This document shows, piece after piece, positions 48,036-59,988 of a stretch of 64,000 bases of DNA. Each line of letters opens with the position of its first letter. Positions within the stretch are counted from its first letter, which is position 1. A program made the translations under genes and the position numbers. A model generated the notes under the pieces. That model saw only the letters and a list, made by a program, of their open reading frames with translations. It did not search any database and was not told the origin of the DNA. The DNA is from Asterella californica (Eukaryota; Streptophyta; Marchantiopsida; Marchantiales; Aytoniaceae). The stretch spans positions 3,410,001-3,474,000 of the forward strand of contig JAYKYS010000010.1 in NCBI GenBank assembly GCA_036924285.1, given 5' to 3'.

Positions 48036-49961
48036 TCAAGACTCTTCAGCTTCGGCTTCAAACTCATCTTCAACCTGCATTGAGTCTTGAACTTCATCCT
48101 CTGTAAACTCTGCAACGTTCTGGTCCTCCCCTCTCCTCCTGAAGAGCTTGATTCTCTTTCCTACGACTGGTATCTTGAGCACTGCACCATCTAACTCTCT
48201 CAAGGAGTATGTGGCATTATCATAAACTTCTAACACCACATAAGGTCCAAACCATCTCTTGGAGAACTTCCTGATAGTGCTATGCTGATTATCAAGACTA
48301 CTATCATAGACTAACACCCAATCACCTTCTTTAACTGGTTTGGGTCGTAATCTATGCGTTCTATCAAATCTGCCTTTGTTTCTCTCTCTAGCAGTCTTCA
48401 ACCTTTCCACAGCTTTGGCAACATCCTCAGGTCTCCGTTCTAACTGTTGGATCCTTAATGCAAGAAGATCCTCCGTACTTCTACCATCTTCCCATGGCAA
48501 AACATTCCAAGTAGGCACAACCTCCTCAATCGGCATCACAGGTTTTTGCCCTAGTATCAACTCTGCTGGCATGTAACCTGTAACAGTACTATGAGTTGTA
48601 CGATCTGCCCACAAAGCAAATGGTAGCAGTCTAGGTCATTCACGGATCTTACCCTTGCAAGCTTTTACCAAAGCTTTGATGATCGGCGGATGACCTCGTT
48701 CGCTCTTGCCATTCCCTTCAGGATTGTAAGCAGTGGTTAACGCCAACTTGATTCCCAACCGCTTGAACTCAACTGCTTCTTGTGAATCCAGCTCACCCCT
48801 ATCTGCAGTGATCTTTCTCACACACCCATACCTACAAATAACATCTTCAAGTAGAAAGCGGCAGACACTAGCAGTGGTCTTCGTCCTCAAGGCACGGCCT
48901 TCAACTTGGTTAGATAGATCTTCTCTAGCCAAGACTAGATACCTCATTTGTCCAAGCCCAAATGGCATAGTTATCAGATCCACTACCCATTTGTAATGAA
49001 TGGCTAAAGGATAAGTAGGATGCAATCCATCACGATGACGTACGTTGGAATACATCTGGCAAGGTATACAGGATGAAACAAACTGTACTACATCCTTATA
49101 CATACCCTTCCACCAATACTTCTCCTTCATCTTGGCAAATGTAGCCCAAACTCCTCTATGACCGGCCCATAGACTCTCATGAAACTCCTTGATCAGCTGC
49201 TGCTGCAATTCCAAGTCACATACCACCCGTTGCGGTATACCTCCTTGTAGCTTAGGACGCTTCCATAGATGTCCTCCATGTAAAAAATAACCATAAGCTA
49301 TTCTACGGATCCTCTTGAAATCTGCATCAGACCAGCCTTCTTGCCTTTCCAGTGAACTCAAATAGCGTCCAAGATCCAACCACTCGCCATCATACATAGT
49401 TTCCTCAAAAAACTCCAACGAGGCTGCAAAACAGCTTCTATCTCTTCTAACAAGAGCACTAGAATAGAACTCTGTTCCTACATCCTCCTGATCATCTATC
49501 ATTTCTTTCTCATCGTAATACCTAGCCCTTGATAACATATCTGCGACAAGATTGTCCTTCCCTGCAATATGTCTAAACTCTGGTTTCAAGGACTTGATAT
49601 ATGCTATCCACCTCAACATAGCAATATCTGGAGTTGTACAGCTAGTGATCATTCCCAAGAGAGGTAAACAATTAGTCTCCACAACTACAGGTGCTCCTAT
49701 CAAGTATTCTTTGTCACTTTTCATCCCAGTAACTACTCCCCATAGCTCTCTCTTGACATGAGGGTAGTCTCTCTGTCGTGAACTTAAGACCTTAGCTCCA
49801 AAACGCACCACATATCTATTTCCATCCTCATCGTCTTGTCCTACAGCCCATCCAATGCCAATAGGACTAGTATCAACAGTAAGGATAACAGATCTGCCCA
49901 ACTCATATGTTACCTTCCGTAGAGTTGATGGTGAAGACAACAGATCCTTCAACTTCTTCAT
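48036..49961 (-). pseudogene. Nested element RNase H and integrase
   Basis: One frame on the minus strand from 49961 to 48036 broken by a single TGA at 48638-48636, where the context (RE-stop-PRLLPFALWADR) suggests a lost Trp. RNase H: TVDTSPIGIGWAVG, KRELWG, DNLVADMLSR. Integrase zinc finger: EFHESLWAGH...CIPCQ; core triad: VVDLITMPFG, ITADRGELDS, NPEGNGKSERGH (Asp, Asp, Glu present). The C-terminal part (48614-48036) has the basic WFGPYVVLEVYDNATYSL fold and an acidic tail, with no chromodomain. It is joined upstream to RT by a one-base frame change near 49985. Confidence 0.9.
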
Positions 49962-51480
49962 AGACTCGCTTTGCTCCTCTTGCCACTGAAATCTCTACCC
50001 TTCCTCAGCAACTTGTACAACGGATCTGCTACATGTGCAAAGTGTGGAATCCATATATGATAAAACACACATGCACCTAGAAACCTTCTCACCTCAGTAA
50101 CCGATCCACATGTCTCCTTCATCCTTCGGATGGCATCAACCTTGTTTGGACAAGGTTTCCGACCATAAGATCCACACAGATGTCTCACTATTAACACCTC
50201 CTGTTCTCCAAATACAGACTTTGCTCCTGATAAAGTCAAATGAACCTCCTCCAGTCGACTCAGTATCTTATCACAATCAGCTATGTGATCTGCAACAAAC
50301 TTACGGCACCCCCTCTGATCCTTTACCTCATTCTTCTCCTCCTCAGCACACCCTTTGATCGGCACATCATCAAGGAATGGCATAGTTTTTTCAGGAATGA
50401 AATCCCTCAAAACTTTATTCATGCCATTCATCATATGTGCTACAGAATTCGTAGCACCTTGTGGCAAGGTGCACATCCTTAGTAACCCCAAAGGTGTCCT
50501 CATTGTAGTCAAGTCTCTACTCTCAGAGGATAACTGAAACTGATCATAACCTGAATATAAGTCTCCCATTGAATAGATAGCACGACCAGCAAAAGCCTCT
50601 ACAAACTCGTCTACAATAGGTCCTATACCCATATTCCTGATAGTCACCTTGTTAACTGGCTGCATATCTTGGATAAATCTCAAAGCTCCACTCTTCTTCG
50701 GAACAGTAAACCATCTGCTAGAGTAGGGAGCTATAGATGGTTCCAAGATACCCATCCTAATCCTCTCATTGAGCAAGTCTATCAGCTTTGGTAGATGAGC
50801 TCTAGGTACAGAGATATGACGTAGATTCCAAGGCACATGCGGTATAGTAAAGATTACCATAGGTGCAACTACACTTGGATCTACACATCCTACTTCATGT
50901 GACTCAAACGCAAACGCCTTACCATGCCTAGATAGCATCTCCCTAAAGCTCTTCTTCTCTTGCTCAGTAAGAAATCCATCACCTCCAATCCTTAGCTCCT
51001 TCAGTGTTGTTTTTGTGAACTGGTGCCCAATTCTTCTCGGTCCTCTGAGCGTCGGTTCTCGTGCAGCTTGCTCCATCTTCTGATTGTAATCGAGTGGCAA
51101 AGGCAAAGCCACTGGTTTGACTTTCTTTGCCACTGACTTGTACTTGGTCTCCACATACACCTCTTGTCGATCTATAAACTTATCAATAACATCATAAAGC
51201 TCCTTGGAGCTCACTCTCACCACTCTATCTACATCATCTGTAGAGCTTTCTAATATAGATTTCAACTCTCCTATAGTATCTACCAAATACTGCTCTTCAA
51301 ACACTCCAGATATGTATTCATCTCTTGCTAACTCTCCACTATCCCACAAAGACTGCTGTACATACTTCACATGTTGCCTCTCAAACCTCTTCAGATTCTC
51401 AACCTTCTTATAACACACTGACCCACATGCCGTCAATCCTAAGAAGCTAGTGGATAAAGCTTCCTGCTCTACTGGATCAG
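49958..51480 (-). pseudogene. Nested element reverse transcriptase
   Basis: Open frame on the minus strand, extending in frame upstream of 51436 to about 51520 (EIGFSPDPVEQEALSTSFLG). RT motifs: SRWFTVPKKSGALRFIQDMQ, GDLYSGYDQFQL, TPLGLLRMCTLPQGATNSVA, and the catalytic box MPFLDDVPIKG, i.e. FLDD in place of the usual Y[IV]DD. The last part (VTEVRRFLGACVFYHIWIPHF) is the RT connection. It ends in a frame change: reading the other frame continues directly into RNase H. Confidence 0.9.
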
Positions 51481-51495
51481 GCGAGAATCCTATCT

Positions 51496-53868
51496 CTACT
51501 GTACCGTTGAAGTCTCGCTCTTCAATGGTACTCTGCCAAAACCCCTAGACTCTCTAAACTCCTGAGTAATCTTAGGTAGTGGACGGTCTCTCAAGCTATC
51601 ACGGTTTCTCTCATGTTCTGCAGCAACGGTCAAAAACTGAACAGCTCTTTTGCCATCTCTACTACGTATCCTAGCATAGGCTGAACCATCATCCATAACT
51701 CGTGTCTCCATTCTAACAGCAGTAATGTAAGGCTGCCCTAGAATGATAGGATAGGTTGACATGTCTTGTACAAAGAAATTCTGAACATCACTGATGTCAC
51801 CCACAGTTACCTTGATGTTGGGACAAGCACCGTAGAGTTCTCTCCTCTGGTTGTTGGCAGCGCGGATAAGCCATCCATGGTCGGTGTCTATGGGTCATCT
51901 TCCACGCTTGTACAGCTCCTTAGACATCAGATTAATCTCTGAGCCATGATCAATCAACGCCACCACAGGTTCCTCTAGATCTCCCAGCTTCACTAAGGTC
52001 TCTGTGGTTGCTCTTGCCCAATGGTTGTGAGAGTAATGGCTCTTCTGCGATGCTTCCACCTCATCTTCAAACCTCACATGCTGATAGGATCTTCTCTCTG
52101 ATACTTGAGAGCAATAAACAGCAATCTCATCTTCCTCATCTTCCGACAGTTTGGTCCCTAGAGCGTTAAGCGTAGCTGCTTCACCCAAAATCTGACGTTT
52201 TCTCTTGATGATATCTATAATAACCTCATGGAACTCACGCTTTGCAATCCCAAGAATCTCACCCAAAGTAAACTCAACTTTCCCATTCAAGATACGGTTC
52301 TCTAACACCTGCTTCAAGTTTGTAGCAATCTCAATGTCAGACTGAAGTTTGTATGCAGGCATCTTACCCTTCTCCTTGCTTCTCTCCTTCTCCTTTGGTG
52401 TTGTAGATGGTAGATCCTCCATAGTCTCCTCCCGAGTAGGTGTTGTCTCCTGCCTTGCATCTGGTCTAGCCCTTTCACTCCTTGTAGCAGGTCGTTTGGC
52501 TGTAGAAGCCTCACCTGCATCCTCCCTCCTGCGTTTTTCTTCTAATAGAGCTTCATGTTGACTTCTTGCAACATAAGCATGCACTGACATAGTATCCACA
52601 GGGTCATTCCATCCTGTAGTTTCTCTAATTGAGTTGCCAACCCTTCGTAGCACATCCTTGTCTAGCTCTGTTCTAGCTACGGACCGCACTACATCTGACC
52701 ACAACCCAGTAGTCCCTTTTTCTCTCTCCATCTCCACTTTCACTCCACAGGTAGCAGCATTCACAAGAGAAATAGCATGTGATGCTGATATTTCATTCAC
52801 AAGTCTCTTCATACCACCCTTGCCAAAGTTGGTTCCCAACATCATCCCAGTTTCTCTCAGATGGATCTTACCATCTTTGAAGAAGATCAGATCCTTCCTC
52901 AATGCATCTGAAAACTCTCCACAGTCTCTCCTTACATGGTATAGGCTATCACACCATATACAACGATGAACAAAGCCTTCTCTCATCTGAGGTCTCTGCA
53001 TAGCAGGCTGTACATTCTGCTCCTTCTCTTCTAACCTAGTGAGCTTAAGCTTAAGCTCCTTCATACCCTTAATCAACTCATCAAGCGGCGAGTCTTTCTC
53101 TCTAGCAATTACCAAAGCGGGCTTAGTAGGCAACTGCTTGACAGGAATTATCAGAGGTGCCGCTTCACTTACCACCACCTTGTCCCTTCTTCTCTGTCTC
53201 TTGGTCAGCAAAGAAACAGCCTCTTCAACCTCCTTCCAGTCAGTATTCAATCCTCTCTCCTCACTCTTGTCTTCCAGCAACAGCTCAAGCTTCTCCTGAA
53301 TAGTCTCGTCCGCTGCTTGTAGGAAAAGCTCGGTCTTCTCCACCTCTAGTGTAAGCTTTTCTGTCCTAGAAAGCTGAGCATACTGACGATCAAATTCCCT
53401 TAACAACTCATTTACAGACAAACCTTTGTTGGGCTTAACCACCCACTCCAAGAACGTTCTCTTGGTCACCCTCTCTGAATCTTCAGTGTAGTACTCCTCC
53501 TTCAAAGCGCGCATAAAGCTCTCCCAACTCTGTCCCTGCTGCTGCTTGAGCTCCTTCACACGCCCACGAATCTCAGGCACAACAGCAAGTTCAAAGTTCT
53601 CCACCATCTCCTTCTCAGGTACCTTGTTCACCTCCATCTCCCTAGCATAGTATCGCACGTACTTGGAAATATTTGTCCCCTTGAACTGATCCATGTGATG
53701 CAGCACAGATTGCAACGCCTTGGTTGCTAATACCTCCTTCCTCTCTGTGCTCTGCTGCTGCTGCATAAACATGGAAAAAGCTTAGAACATCTTCATCGTA
53801 GCAGCATCCAACTGAACAGGTTGCTGAGCAGCAATAGCAGCTCCACTTGATGATCCTTGGTTGGCCAT
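51496..53868 (-). pseudogene. Nested element gag and protease
   Basis: The likely start is ATG at 53868 (MANQGSSSGAAIAAQQ), with a TAA at 53784-53782 (context MF-stop-AFSMFMQQQQ suggests a lost Gln). It is then open from 53772 to 51895. Gag core: HHMDQFKGTNISKYVRYYAR, WESFMRALKEEYYTEDSERV. Zinc knuckle variant CIWCDSLYHVRRDC. Aspartic protease ALIDHGSEINLMSKELY, with DHG instead of DTG. A TGA at 51897-51895 (KRGR-stop-PIDTDHGW, lost Trp) is followed in frame by protease to 51496 (YPIILGQPYITAVRMETRVM). A frame change near 51525 leads into RT. Confidence 0.85.
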
Positions 53869-53917
53869 GATATCTGATCCTGTAACACTCTCAAGAAAAC
53901 TCCCACCCTAGGTGTTT

Positions 53918-53933
53918 CACGTCGAGTTCACCA
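53918..53933 (-). other. Candidate primer-binding site of the nested element
   Basis: The minus strand reads TGGTGAACTCGACGTG eleven bases inside the 5' LTR. It starts with the TGG expected for pairing with a tRNA CCA end, but I cannot name the tRNA and the spacing is a little long. Confidence 0.4.
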
Positions 53934-53944
53934 AAAAGAGAGTA

Positions 53945-55226
53945 TGTCGGAGTGTAATCTGTCTACCTAGGAAAGCGCTGGGCTTCTGGCTGTGGTTGTT
54001 CACTCAAGAGGTTGGCTTTCAGGTCACAATAGGGCTATAAACACTCACACAGATGTGTAAGATCTAATAATATACCCAGAAAGCGAAATTCAGGTCTAGC
54101 TGGCAGTAATAGGATTCGGCGGTGAACTTTGACACTCACGGAGAGGAAAACTATGAAGGTTTAGACCTCTAAACTTCCCCTACATGCAAATGAGGTACTA
54201 CTGAACTCACAGACGAAATTTCAGCCTGAGATCAAATTCTGACACGGAGATATGAACAGAAAAGTTTTGAGCAAGAAAACTACGGCAATTTCTGGTACCT
54301 AGCTGGCTATTTCAACCTAGAACAGGAGTTTGGCTCGATCAATTTCGAAGTTTCTTACAGGATTTGCAGTCTACAGGGTGCTGAACATCCCTGTGAAGTT
54401 GGGACTCCTGAATGTACACAGAACTGTAGATCTCCTCCTCCGAAGTCGCTGCTCTAGATTAAGAGCTTTTCAGACCCCCTCAGCTTCAGCGGCCGCCCTG
54501 AATTACTCAGTTGCTCAATCGATATGAAACTTTTTGTGAAATCGTAGCCCTGCTGGCGGAGAACACAACCTCGAAGTTTTGAAGCAATTTCCTCAAATCT
54601 GCTGCGAGTGACACTGAAAACCCTAAATCCAACCAAAATGATTCAATTCTAGCACAATCCGAACTTCAATTGCTCATAACTCCGTCTTTATTGACTCAAA
54701 TCGATCGAAATTTTCACTGGAAGTGCTTGGCATGACGAGACCTCTCTCCCTGTGCTCTAAGATTTCGAAGATCCCTCACCAAATGCTCGAACTCCACTAT
54801 AGAGCTCTATTTCTAAATTTAGAGTTTAACAAAAGACAAAAATGGACCAATGGGAGTTCATAGCTCCCCTTGGTTGTCCTTTAGTACCCTAAACCACGTG
54901 GCAACTTAGTTTTACTCATAGGCTACCACGTCAAGCCCCCTAGAGTGCCCGCGTAAAACTTAAATTACTTAAAACGACACGCAGCCCCGAAAAATAACTT
55001 AAATCAGCTAGAAAGCGTGCATGGACGACACGCAAATACAACCCATGAGCTTAAGCCCTATCAACATGGTAATCAACCTACTAAGACTCAAAATAGTGTT
55101 AACACCGTATGCAAAGGTGTCAAACATATACATAAACGACTAGAAGTAATATAAGCTAACTTCTAGAACTACTAAACTCAAGCGTCGGAGTAGAAATATA
55201 ACATGTAGCCGCCAAGTAGCGCGACA
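53945..55226 (-). repeat. Nested element 5' LTR
   Basis: 1282 bp, same length as 46708-47989 without gaps; drives transcription of the element on the minus strand. Confidence 0.97.
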
Positions 55227-55333
55227 CCGACCAAGCCGTTAAGTCCTACTCGCAGCGTTCACAACCTAGCGCAAGTCCGCTGGAGTTCTGTTGTTCGCGT
55301 CTGCGGCCGATCTTGAGAATGAGGGTCGCGACA
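55227..55333 (-). repeat. Outer element 3' LTR, remaining part
   Basis: Matches 61853-61960 (AAGCC[GA]TTAAGTCCTACTCGC...GGGTCGCGACA). On the minus strand this is the LTR start TGTCGCGACCC, a common beginning of plant chromovirus LTRs. Confidence 0.95.
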
Positions 55334-55352
55334 CTCACCCCCACTTTGGAGG
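55334..55352 (-). other. Polypurine tract of the outer element
   Basis: Minus strand CCAAAGTGGGGGTGAG abuts the LTR at 55333, as expected for the plus-strand primer. Confidence 0.8.
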
Positions 55353-56056
55353 TTGATGCCCTCATCAACAATGATCTTTTAAGTTAGCACCAAGTTCAAA
55401 ATGGGTAGCCAACCCCTTGGCGTCAGAATTGCGTTCTGGTAGCTAACCCGCAATTCTCTTCTTGGCTTGAGTCTTAAGTTGTCGCTAGAACACTCAGAAA
55501 ATTTCAACGTATCGGGAAAAGCCTTACCTTTTTGGCTTACCCTAAACAAAACTAGTTGACAACTTCTAAACATTTTACTTAAGACTCCAACTTGCTAACT
55601 ATAAGTATTCACACCTACTTACAAGGTCTCCCGAAACTCACTTTTCGGTCGCAATCTGATTTGACTTAGACGCGCGACTAAGCTTACTTTGCAGTTAGAA
55701 AACCGTAAAGCAAGATCACCCCAAGCCCCAAGACAAGTATGAAAGTTCATACTTGCTTTGCCAACGCTACGGCAAACCTAAGTCTTGACATCAAGACTTA
55801 GTCTTGGTTTAGATGCTTATCCAAACCAGCTCGCTTTCTTTGAGCGTGCTTCGTTCCTCCTCTTGACAACATCCTAGGCATCTGATCAGAACTAGTCATA
55901 GCCATGCACTACCAATACACTTAGACAAAATTTCCAGAAACAAAATCTTTATTTCCAAATACAAGACAAAGCTACAAAGTCCATCGGCCCAAATCGTCTC
56001 AAGTTGCTACTCGTATGGTTCGACGTTCCTTCACTCATCGTTGGAAGAAGATGTCC
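55353..56056 (-). other. Outer element non-coding 3' internal region
   Basis: About 700 bp between the chromodomain stop and the polypurine tract. The short minus frame at 55379-55573 has no recognisable domain. Confidence 0.6.
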
Positions 56057-57826
56057 TCATCTTGCTAACGCCCTTGTTGTCCTTGTTGTCGTTTGAAGAG
56101 GTCTAATACTTCGCTCGCATGTGCGGTCTTCCTCTGACACCCAAGTTGCTTCCTTCAAATGGTAACCACGCCATTTGATCAAATACTCCATCCGATTGGA
56201 TTTACGCTGAGATCGCAAAATGGACTCCACCTCATATTCTGCTTCGCCTTGCACGACATCAGGTTGAGGTCGAAGAACCTGTTTGCGCTCCGGTCGCAAA
56301 TTATCCTTGAAGTATTTCTTTAATAAAGAAACATGGAAAGTCGGATGCAACTGCCACTCGTGAGGAAGGTCTAACGTATAGACATCTTCGTGCGGATTCT
56401 TCACAATGAAAAAAGGTCCCGCGAACTATGATGAAAACTTCGCCGATATTTCCTTCGGAAGTGTGAAGTTTTTTGTACTTAACCATACTTCTTCGCCCAC
56501 TTGAAACTTCACTTGCTGCCGATGCTTATTTACCTGCTTCGTGTATTGTTGCTGCGCCTTCTCGAGGTTCTTCTTTACTTGCTCCTCGCGCCGCTGCATT
56601 ACCGCCACCAACTCTTGAGCTGATGTTTGCCGTGTTCTTGGTCGTGCCGATGTAGAGCTCCCTGCAAGAGTCAAATCAAGAGGCACTTCTGGCTCACGTC
56701 CGTAAGCCAGCAAGAAAGGCGATTCGCCGGTTGCCGAATGCTTCGTGGAATTATAGCAATACTCCGCAAGACTGAGCCACTCCGCCCAATCACTTTGGTC
56801 CGTGCTCACATAATTCCTCAAGTATTAATTCAGAACCGAGTTAACTCGTTCCGTTTGTCCATCTGTTTCCGAATGAAAGGCGATACTAAATTTTAACTTA
56901 ATCCCCAATTTTTGGAACAAGTGTTTCCAAAAGGCACTTGTGAACTTGGAGTCTCTATCTGAAATAATACTCCGAGGTAATCCATGTGAACGTCACCAAG
57001 TATCTAGGAACAACCGAGAAGTCGTGAACGCTGTTGCAGTGTCCAAAGTCGGAGCAAACTTCGCTAGTTTGCTAAACCGATCAACTATCACAAATATCGC
57101 ATTGTATCCATTCGAGTCAAGCAGAGAGGTAATGAAGTCCATGCTAATGCTTTCCCAAGGTCTGGCTAGAATCGGCAGAGGATGAAGCAACCCTTGTTTA
57201 TTCTCATAAGAAACGCGGTTTGCTTGACAGGTTACACATGTTTTCACAAAGTGAGCAACATCGTCTTTCATGCGGGGCCAATAAAACTTTTTAGCTATCA
57301 TTGCTAAGGTGGACTTTTCTCCTTTATGGTCTGATAAGGACGCATCATGAGATTCTTTTAACAACTTGGTCCTAAGTTTTCCCTTGTCCCACATAAATCC
57401 GACTTTGCTTGAACATGAGTAAACCATGCTTAGCTGCATGTTCTGCAACTTCACTCCTCGCTTGAGTTGTTCCAAGTACTCTTTCGCTTGATCATCGTCC
57501 ATGTAAGCTTCACATATTCGCCTCTCCAAGTCTGACTCCTTAGGATACATAGCTCGCAAAATCTGTGTTGACGATGGAAGATATTCCTCCTTGCGACTCA
57601 AGGCGTCAGGAACTACATTGTCCTTTCCCGCTTTGTGGATTAACTCCACATTCATGAGCGCTAAGGTATCATGCCACCGTAGTTGCTTTGGCGTCACCCG
57701 ATCTTGTGTTTCAAAGTACTTGAACGAAATGTTATCAGTATACACTTGGGTTTTGTGAAGTCCCAAGTAATGCCGTCATTTCCTCAAGCAATGAACCACC
57801 GCAAATAGTTCTTTCTCGTGAGTCGG
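56057..57826 (-). pseudogene. Outer element RNase H end, integrase and chromodomain
   Basis: Continuous frame with RT but for stops. RNase H tail: PTHEKELFAVVHCLRK, QVYTDNISFKYFETQD, DNVVPDALSRKEE. Integrase zinc finger: SHDASLSDHKGEKST...CVTCQANR. Core triad: [30 protein letters not shown]. Chromodomain: EYEVESILRSQRKSNRMEYL then IKWRGYHLKEATWVSEED, which in chromoviruses steers integration to heterochromatin. Stops: TGA near 57827 and 57782, TGA at 56995-56993 (a lost Trp after LDTW), TAA near 56823 (lost Gln) and TAG at 56428-56426 (probably lost Gln). Confidence 0.93.
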
Positions 57827-59284
57827 TCATCGACTCTTTGTCCCAGATAACTTCTTGCTTTCGTACGCTACATGTTTTCCATCCTGCACCAACACTCCGT
57901 CAATCGCATAGTCGCTCGCGTCCGTGTGCACCTTGAATGGTTTGTCGAACTCCGGTAGCTTCAATACTGATGCCTTTGACAAAATAGCTTTGGTCGTCCG
58001 AAACACATCATCCACCTCCTTGGTCCAACTTACCTGTGCGTCTTTGTCCGTCCAGTCTGTCAGCGGCTTCGCGATCTTTGAAAACCCCTTCACATACTTG
58101 CGGTAGAACTGCGTCAATCCTAAGAATCGTCGCATCCCCTTCACTGTAGATGGAGGCTCCCAAGTCACAATCGCGTCCACCTTTTGCATATCCGGGCCGA
58201 CTCCTTCTGCACTAATGACATGTCCCAAGAAGTTAATGCGTTCCAACCCAAACTCACTCTTGTCAACGTTGGCGAACAGCTTATGCTCCCGTAGCTTCGT
58301 TAACACCACCCTTAGCTGCTCCGCGTGCGACTCCAAGGTTTTGGAGTTGATCAAGATGTCGTCGATGTAAACGATGACAAACTCATCCATCTCTTCGCGA
58401 AAAATTGTGTTCATCAATGTAGTGAACGTCGAAGGGGCGTTGCAGAGTCCAAATGGCATCACCACGAATTTAAATGATCCGTATCTGGTTCGACAAGCGG
58501 TCTTCTCAACATCTGGGTCAGCTATCCGGATCTGGTAATATCCTGACTTCAAGTCTATCCTGCTGAAGTACTTTGCGCCCGCTAACTTATCAAAGAGGTC
58601 GTCTATCCTTGGCAAAGGATAATTATTCTTCACCGTCATCTTATTGAGTGCATGATAATCTATGCAGAGTCGTAACTTCCCATCCTTCTTCTTTGCAAAA
58701 AGAACTAGGGCTCCATAAGGTGACTTGCTGGTTCGAATATACCCCCGCGCTAATAGCTCACCGAGTTGTCTTTTCAACTCAAGGAGTTCCACCTGATTGA
58801 GTCGGTAAGGGGCTTTGGAAGGTGATTCTGACCCTGGCAAGACCTCGATCTTGTGGTCCACCACCCGCCTTGGAGGTAACTCAGCAGGTAACTCATCCGT
58901 CAAGACATCCTCAAACTCCTTAATCACTTCGCGAAGCACCTCTGGAAGTTTAGTCGCGTCTCCTGATGTTTCCTCTTGTCTGTCACCCGCCATCAAATCT
59001 GCAACCCGCATCAAACACATGATCCCGTCGTTGAAGTCCATCTGTTTGTCCTTGATCAAATTCACCGCAAAGTCGTCAATTTTCCGCGCCTTCCGGATCA
59101 GCCTCACTCCCAGCTTCCGCCCTTTAATTATAACGTGTAACCTTAAAGGTTTCCGCCTAAGTTCCACTTCAAACCTGTCCAAGAAAGTGTTCCCCAAAAC
59201 CGCATGGATATCATCCATCTCGCACACCGTGAAGTTCTCTGTGAACTCCAACTTCCCACACGTAAATCGTACGTCCAAGGCCAC
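57827..59284 (-). pseudogene. Outer element protease end and reverse transcriptase
   Basis: Begins within the protease (DVRFTCGKLEFTENFTVCEM, then AVLGNTFLDRFEVEL). RT motifs: KSPYGALVLFAKKKDGKLRL, CIDYHALNKMT, SRIDLKSGYYQIRI, MPFGLCNAPSTF, and the catalytic VYIDDIL. RT connection and early RNase H follow (FRRFLGLTQFYRKY-like; FKVHTDASDYAIDGVLVQDG). It is separated from the gag-protease frame by a one-base frame change near 59285 and ends at a TGA. Confidence 0.95.
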
Positions 59285-59928
59285 TCAGAAGTTTGGTACG
59301 TCTTGCCCTTAGCAAAGCGTACCTGAATAGGCTTGTCTGCCTTGGAGGTAGACAAGCCCAACTTCTTCACCAACTTTGGACTTATGAAGGAGTGAGTCGC
59401 TCTTGTGTCCACAAGAAAAGTAACATCATGGTTAGCAACCTTGGCTTGTAGAAACATCAATCCCGATGTCTTCTTCGTGGTTCTCAAGGTCACAGTCATC
59501 TGGCCCTCCAACAAGTCCTTTGCAACAAATGCATCCATGCTACAGTTACTAACCTTAGGTTTCGTACACCCCTTAGCAATATGGCCCGCCTCGCCACAGT
59601 TGTAGCAAGTAAACTTAGCGCCATTGCCCTTCTGAGGTGTTTGTCCCTTCGGTTTTACTCCTGTTTGCTGCCGCTTTGTTGCCGGGGCAGAAGAATCCTT
59701 CCGGTCCTTCTCACCCCCATCCCACTGTCGCTTGAAGTCCTTGTTCTTCTTTTGGAACTTGTCCGTGTTGCGAGGTTCAAAAGGTTTTTGTTGCTGGACT
59801 TCGTCGTCCTCAATTCGCTCCGCTAGCTTCAAAAGTTCGGCACATGTCTCAAGCAGCTTCGGCATCCGAAAGAGAGCCGAGCTAGAATATATAGGATATA
59901 AGATATGTATATTCATTGGGGGACTCAA
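59143..59928 (-). pseudogene. Outer element gag C-terminus, zinc knuckle and protease start
   Basis: Reads LLETCAELLKLAERIEDDEV (gag end), a classic CCHC knuckle CYNCGEAGHIAKGC, and the protease FLVDTRATHSFISPKLVKKL. The catalytic motif reads D-T-R where aspartic proteases have D-T-G, so the protease would be inactive. Beyond about 59285 the frame is a shadow of the next one. Confidence 0.88.
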
Positions 59929-59988
59929 ATTCTAGCTCGGAGAAGTCCGAGCTAGGGACTTGAGTCCCCCAATGAATATACATATCTT
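59900..59988. repeat. Inverted duplication inside outer gag
   Basis: A 29-base arm (59900-59928) is the exact complement of 59960-59988. Within the loop a further 9-base pair TAGCTCGGA/TCCGAGCTA (59933-59941, 59946-59954) folds. The arm 59960-59988 is in the gag reading frame (KICIFIGGLK); the other arm replaces gag sequence and brings in a stop. Confidence 0.95.

Larger units (their letters stand above)
46708..55226 (-). mobile_element. Young nested Ty3/gypsy LTR retrotransposon
   Basis: An 8.5-kb element on the minus strand inserted in the outer element's LTR. Two LTRs of exactly 1282 bp (46708-47989 and 53945-55226), starting TG and ending CA, differ at about nine positions by eye, so insertion is recent. 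Order from high to low coordinate: LTR, candidate primer-binding site, gag, protease, RT, RNase H, integrase, polypurine tract, LTR. Integrase follows RT, hence Ty3/gypsy; no chromodomain. The flanking duplication is short and imperfect (CCGG at 46704-46707, CCGA at 55227-55230). Coding is broken by three in-frame stops and two frame changes, so the copy is non-autonomous, though it may be transcribed. Confidence 0.95.
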
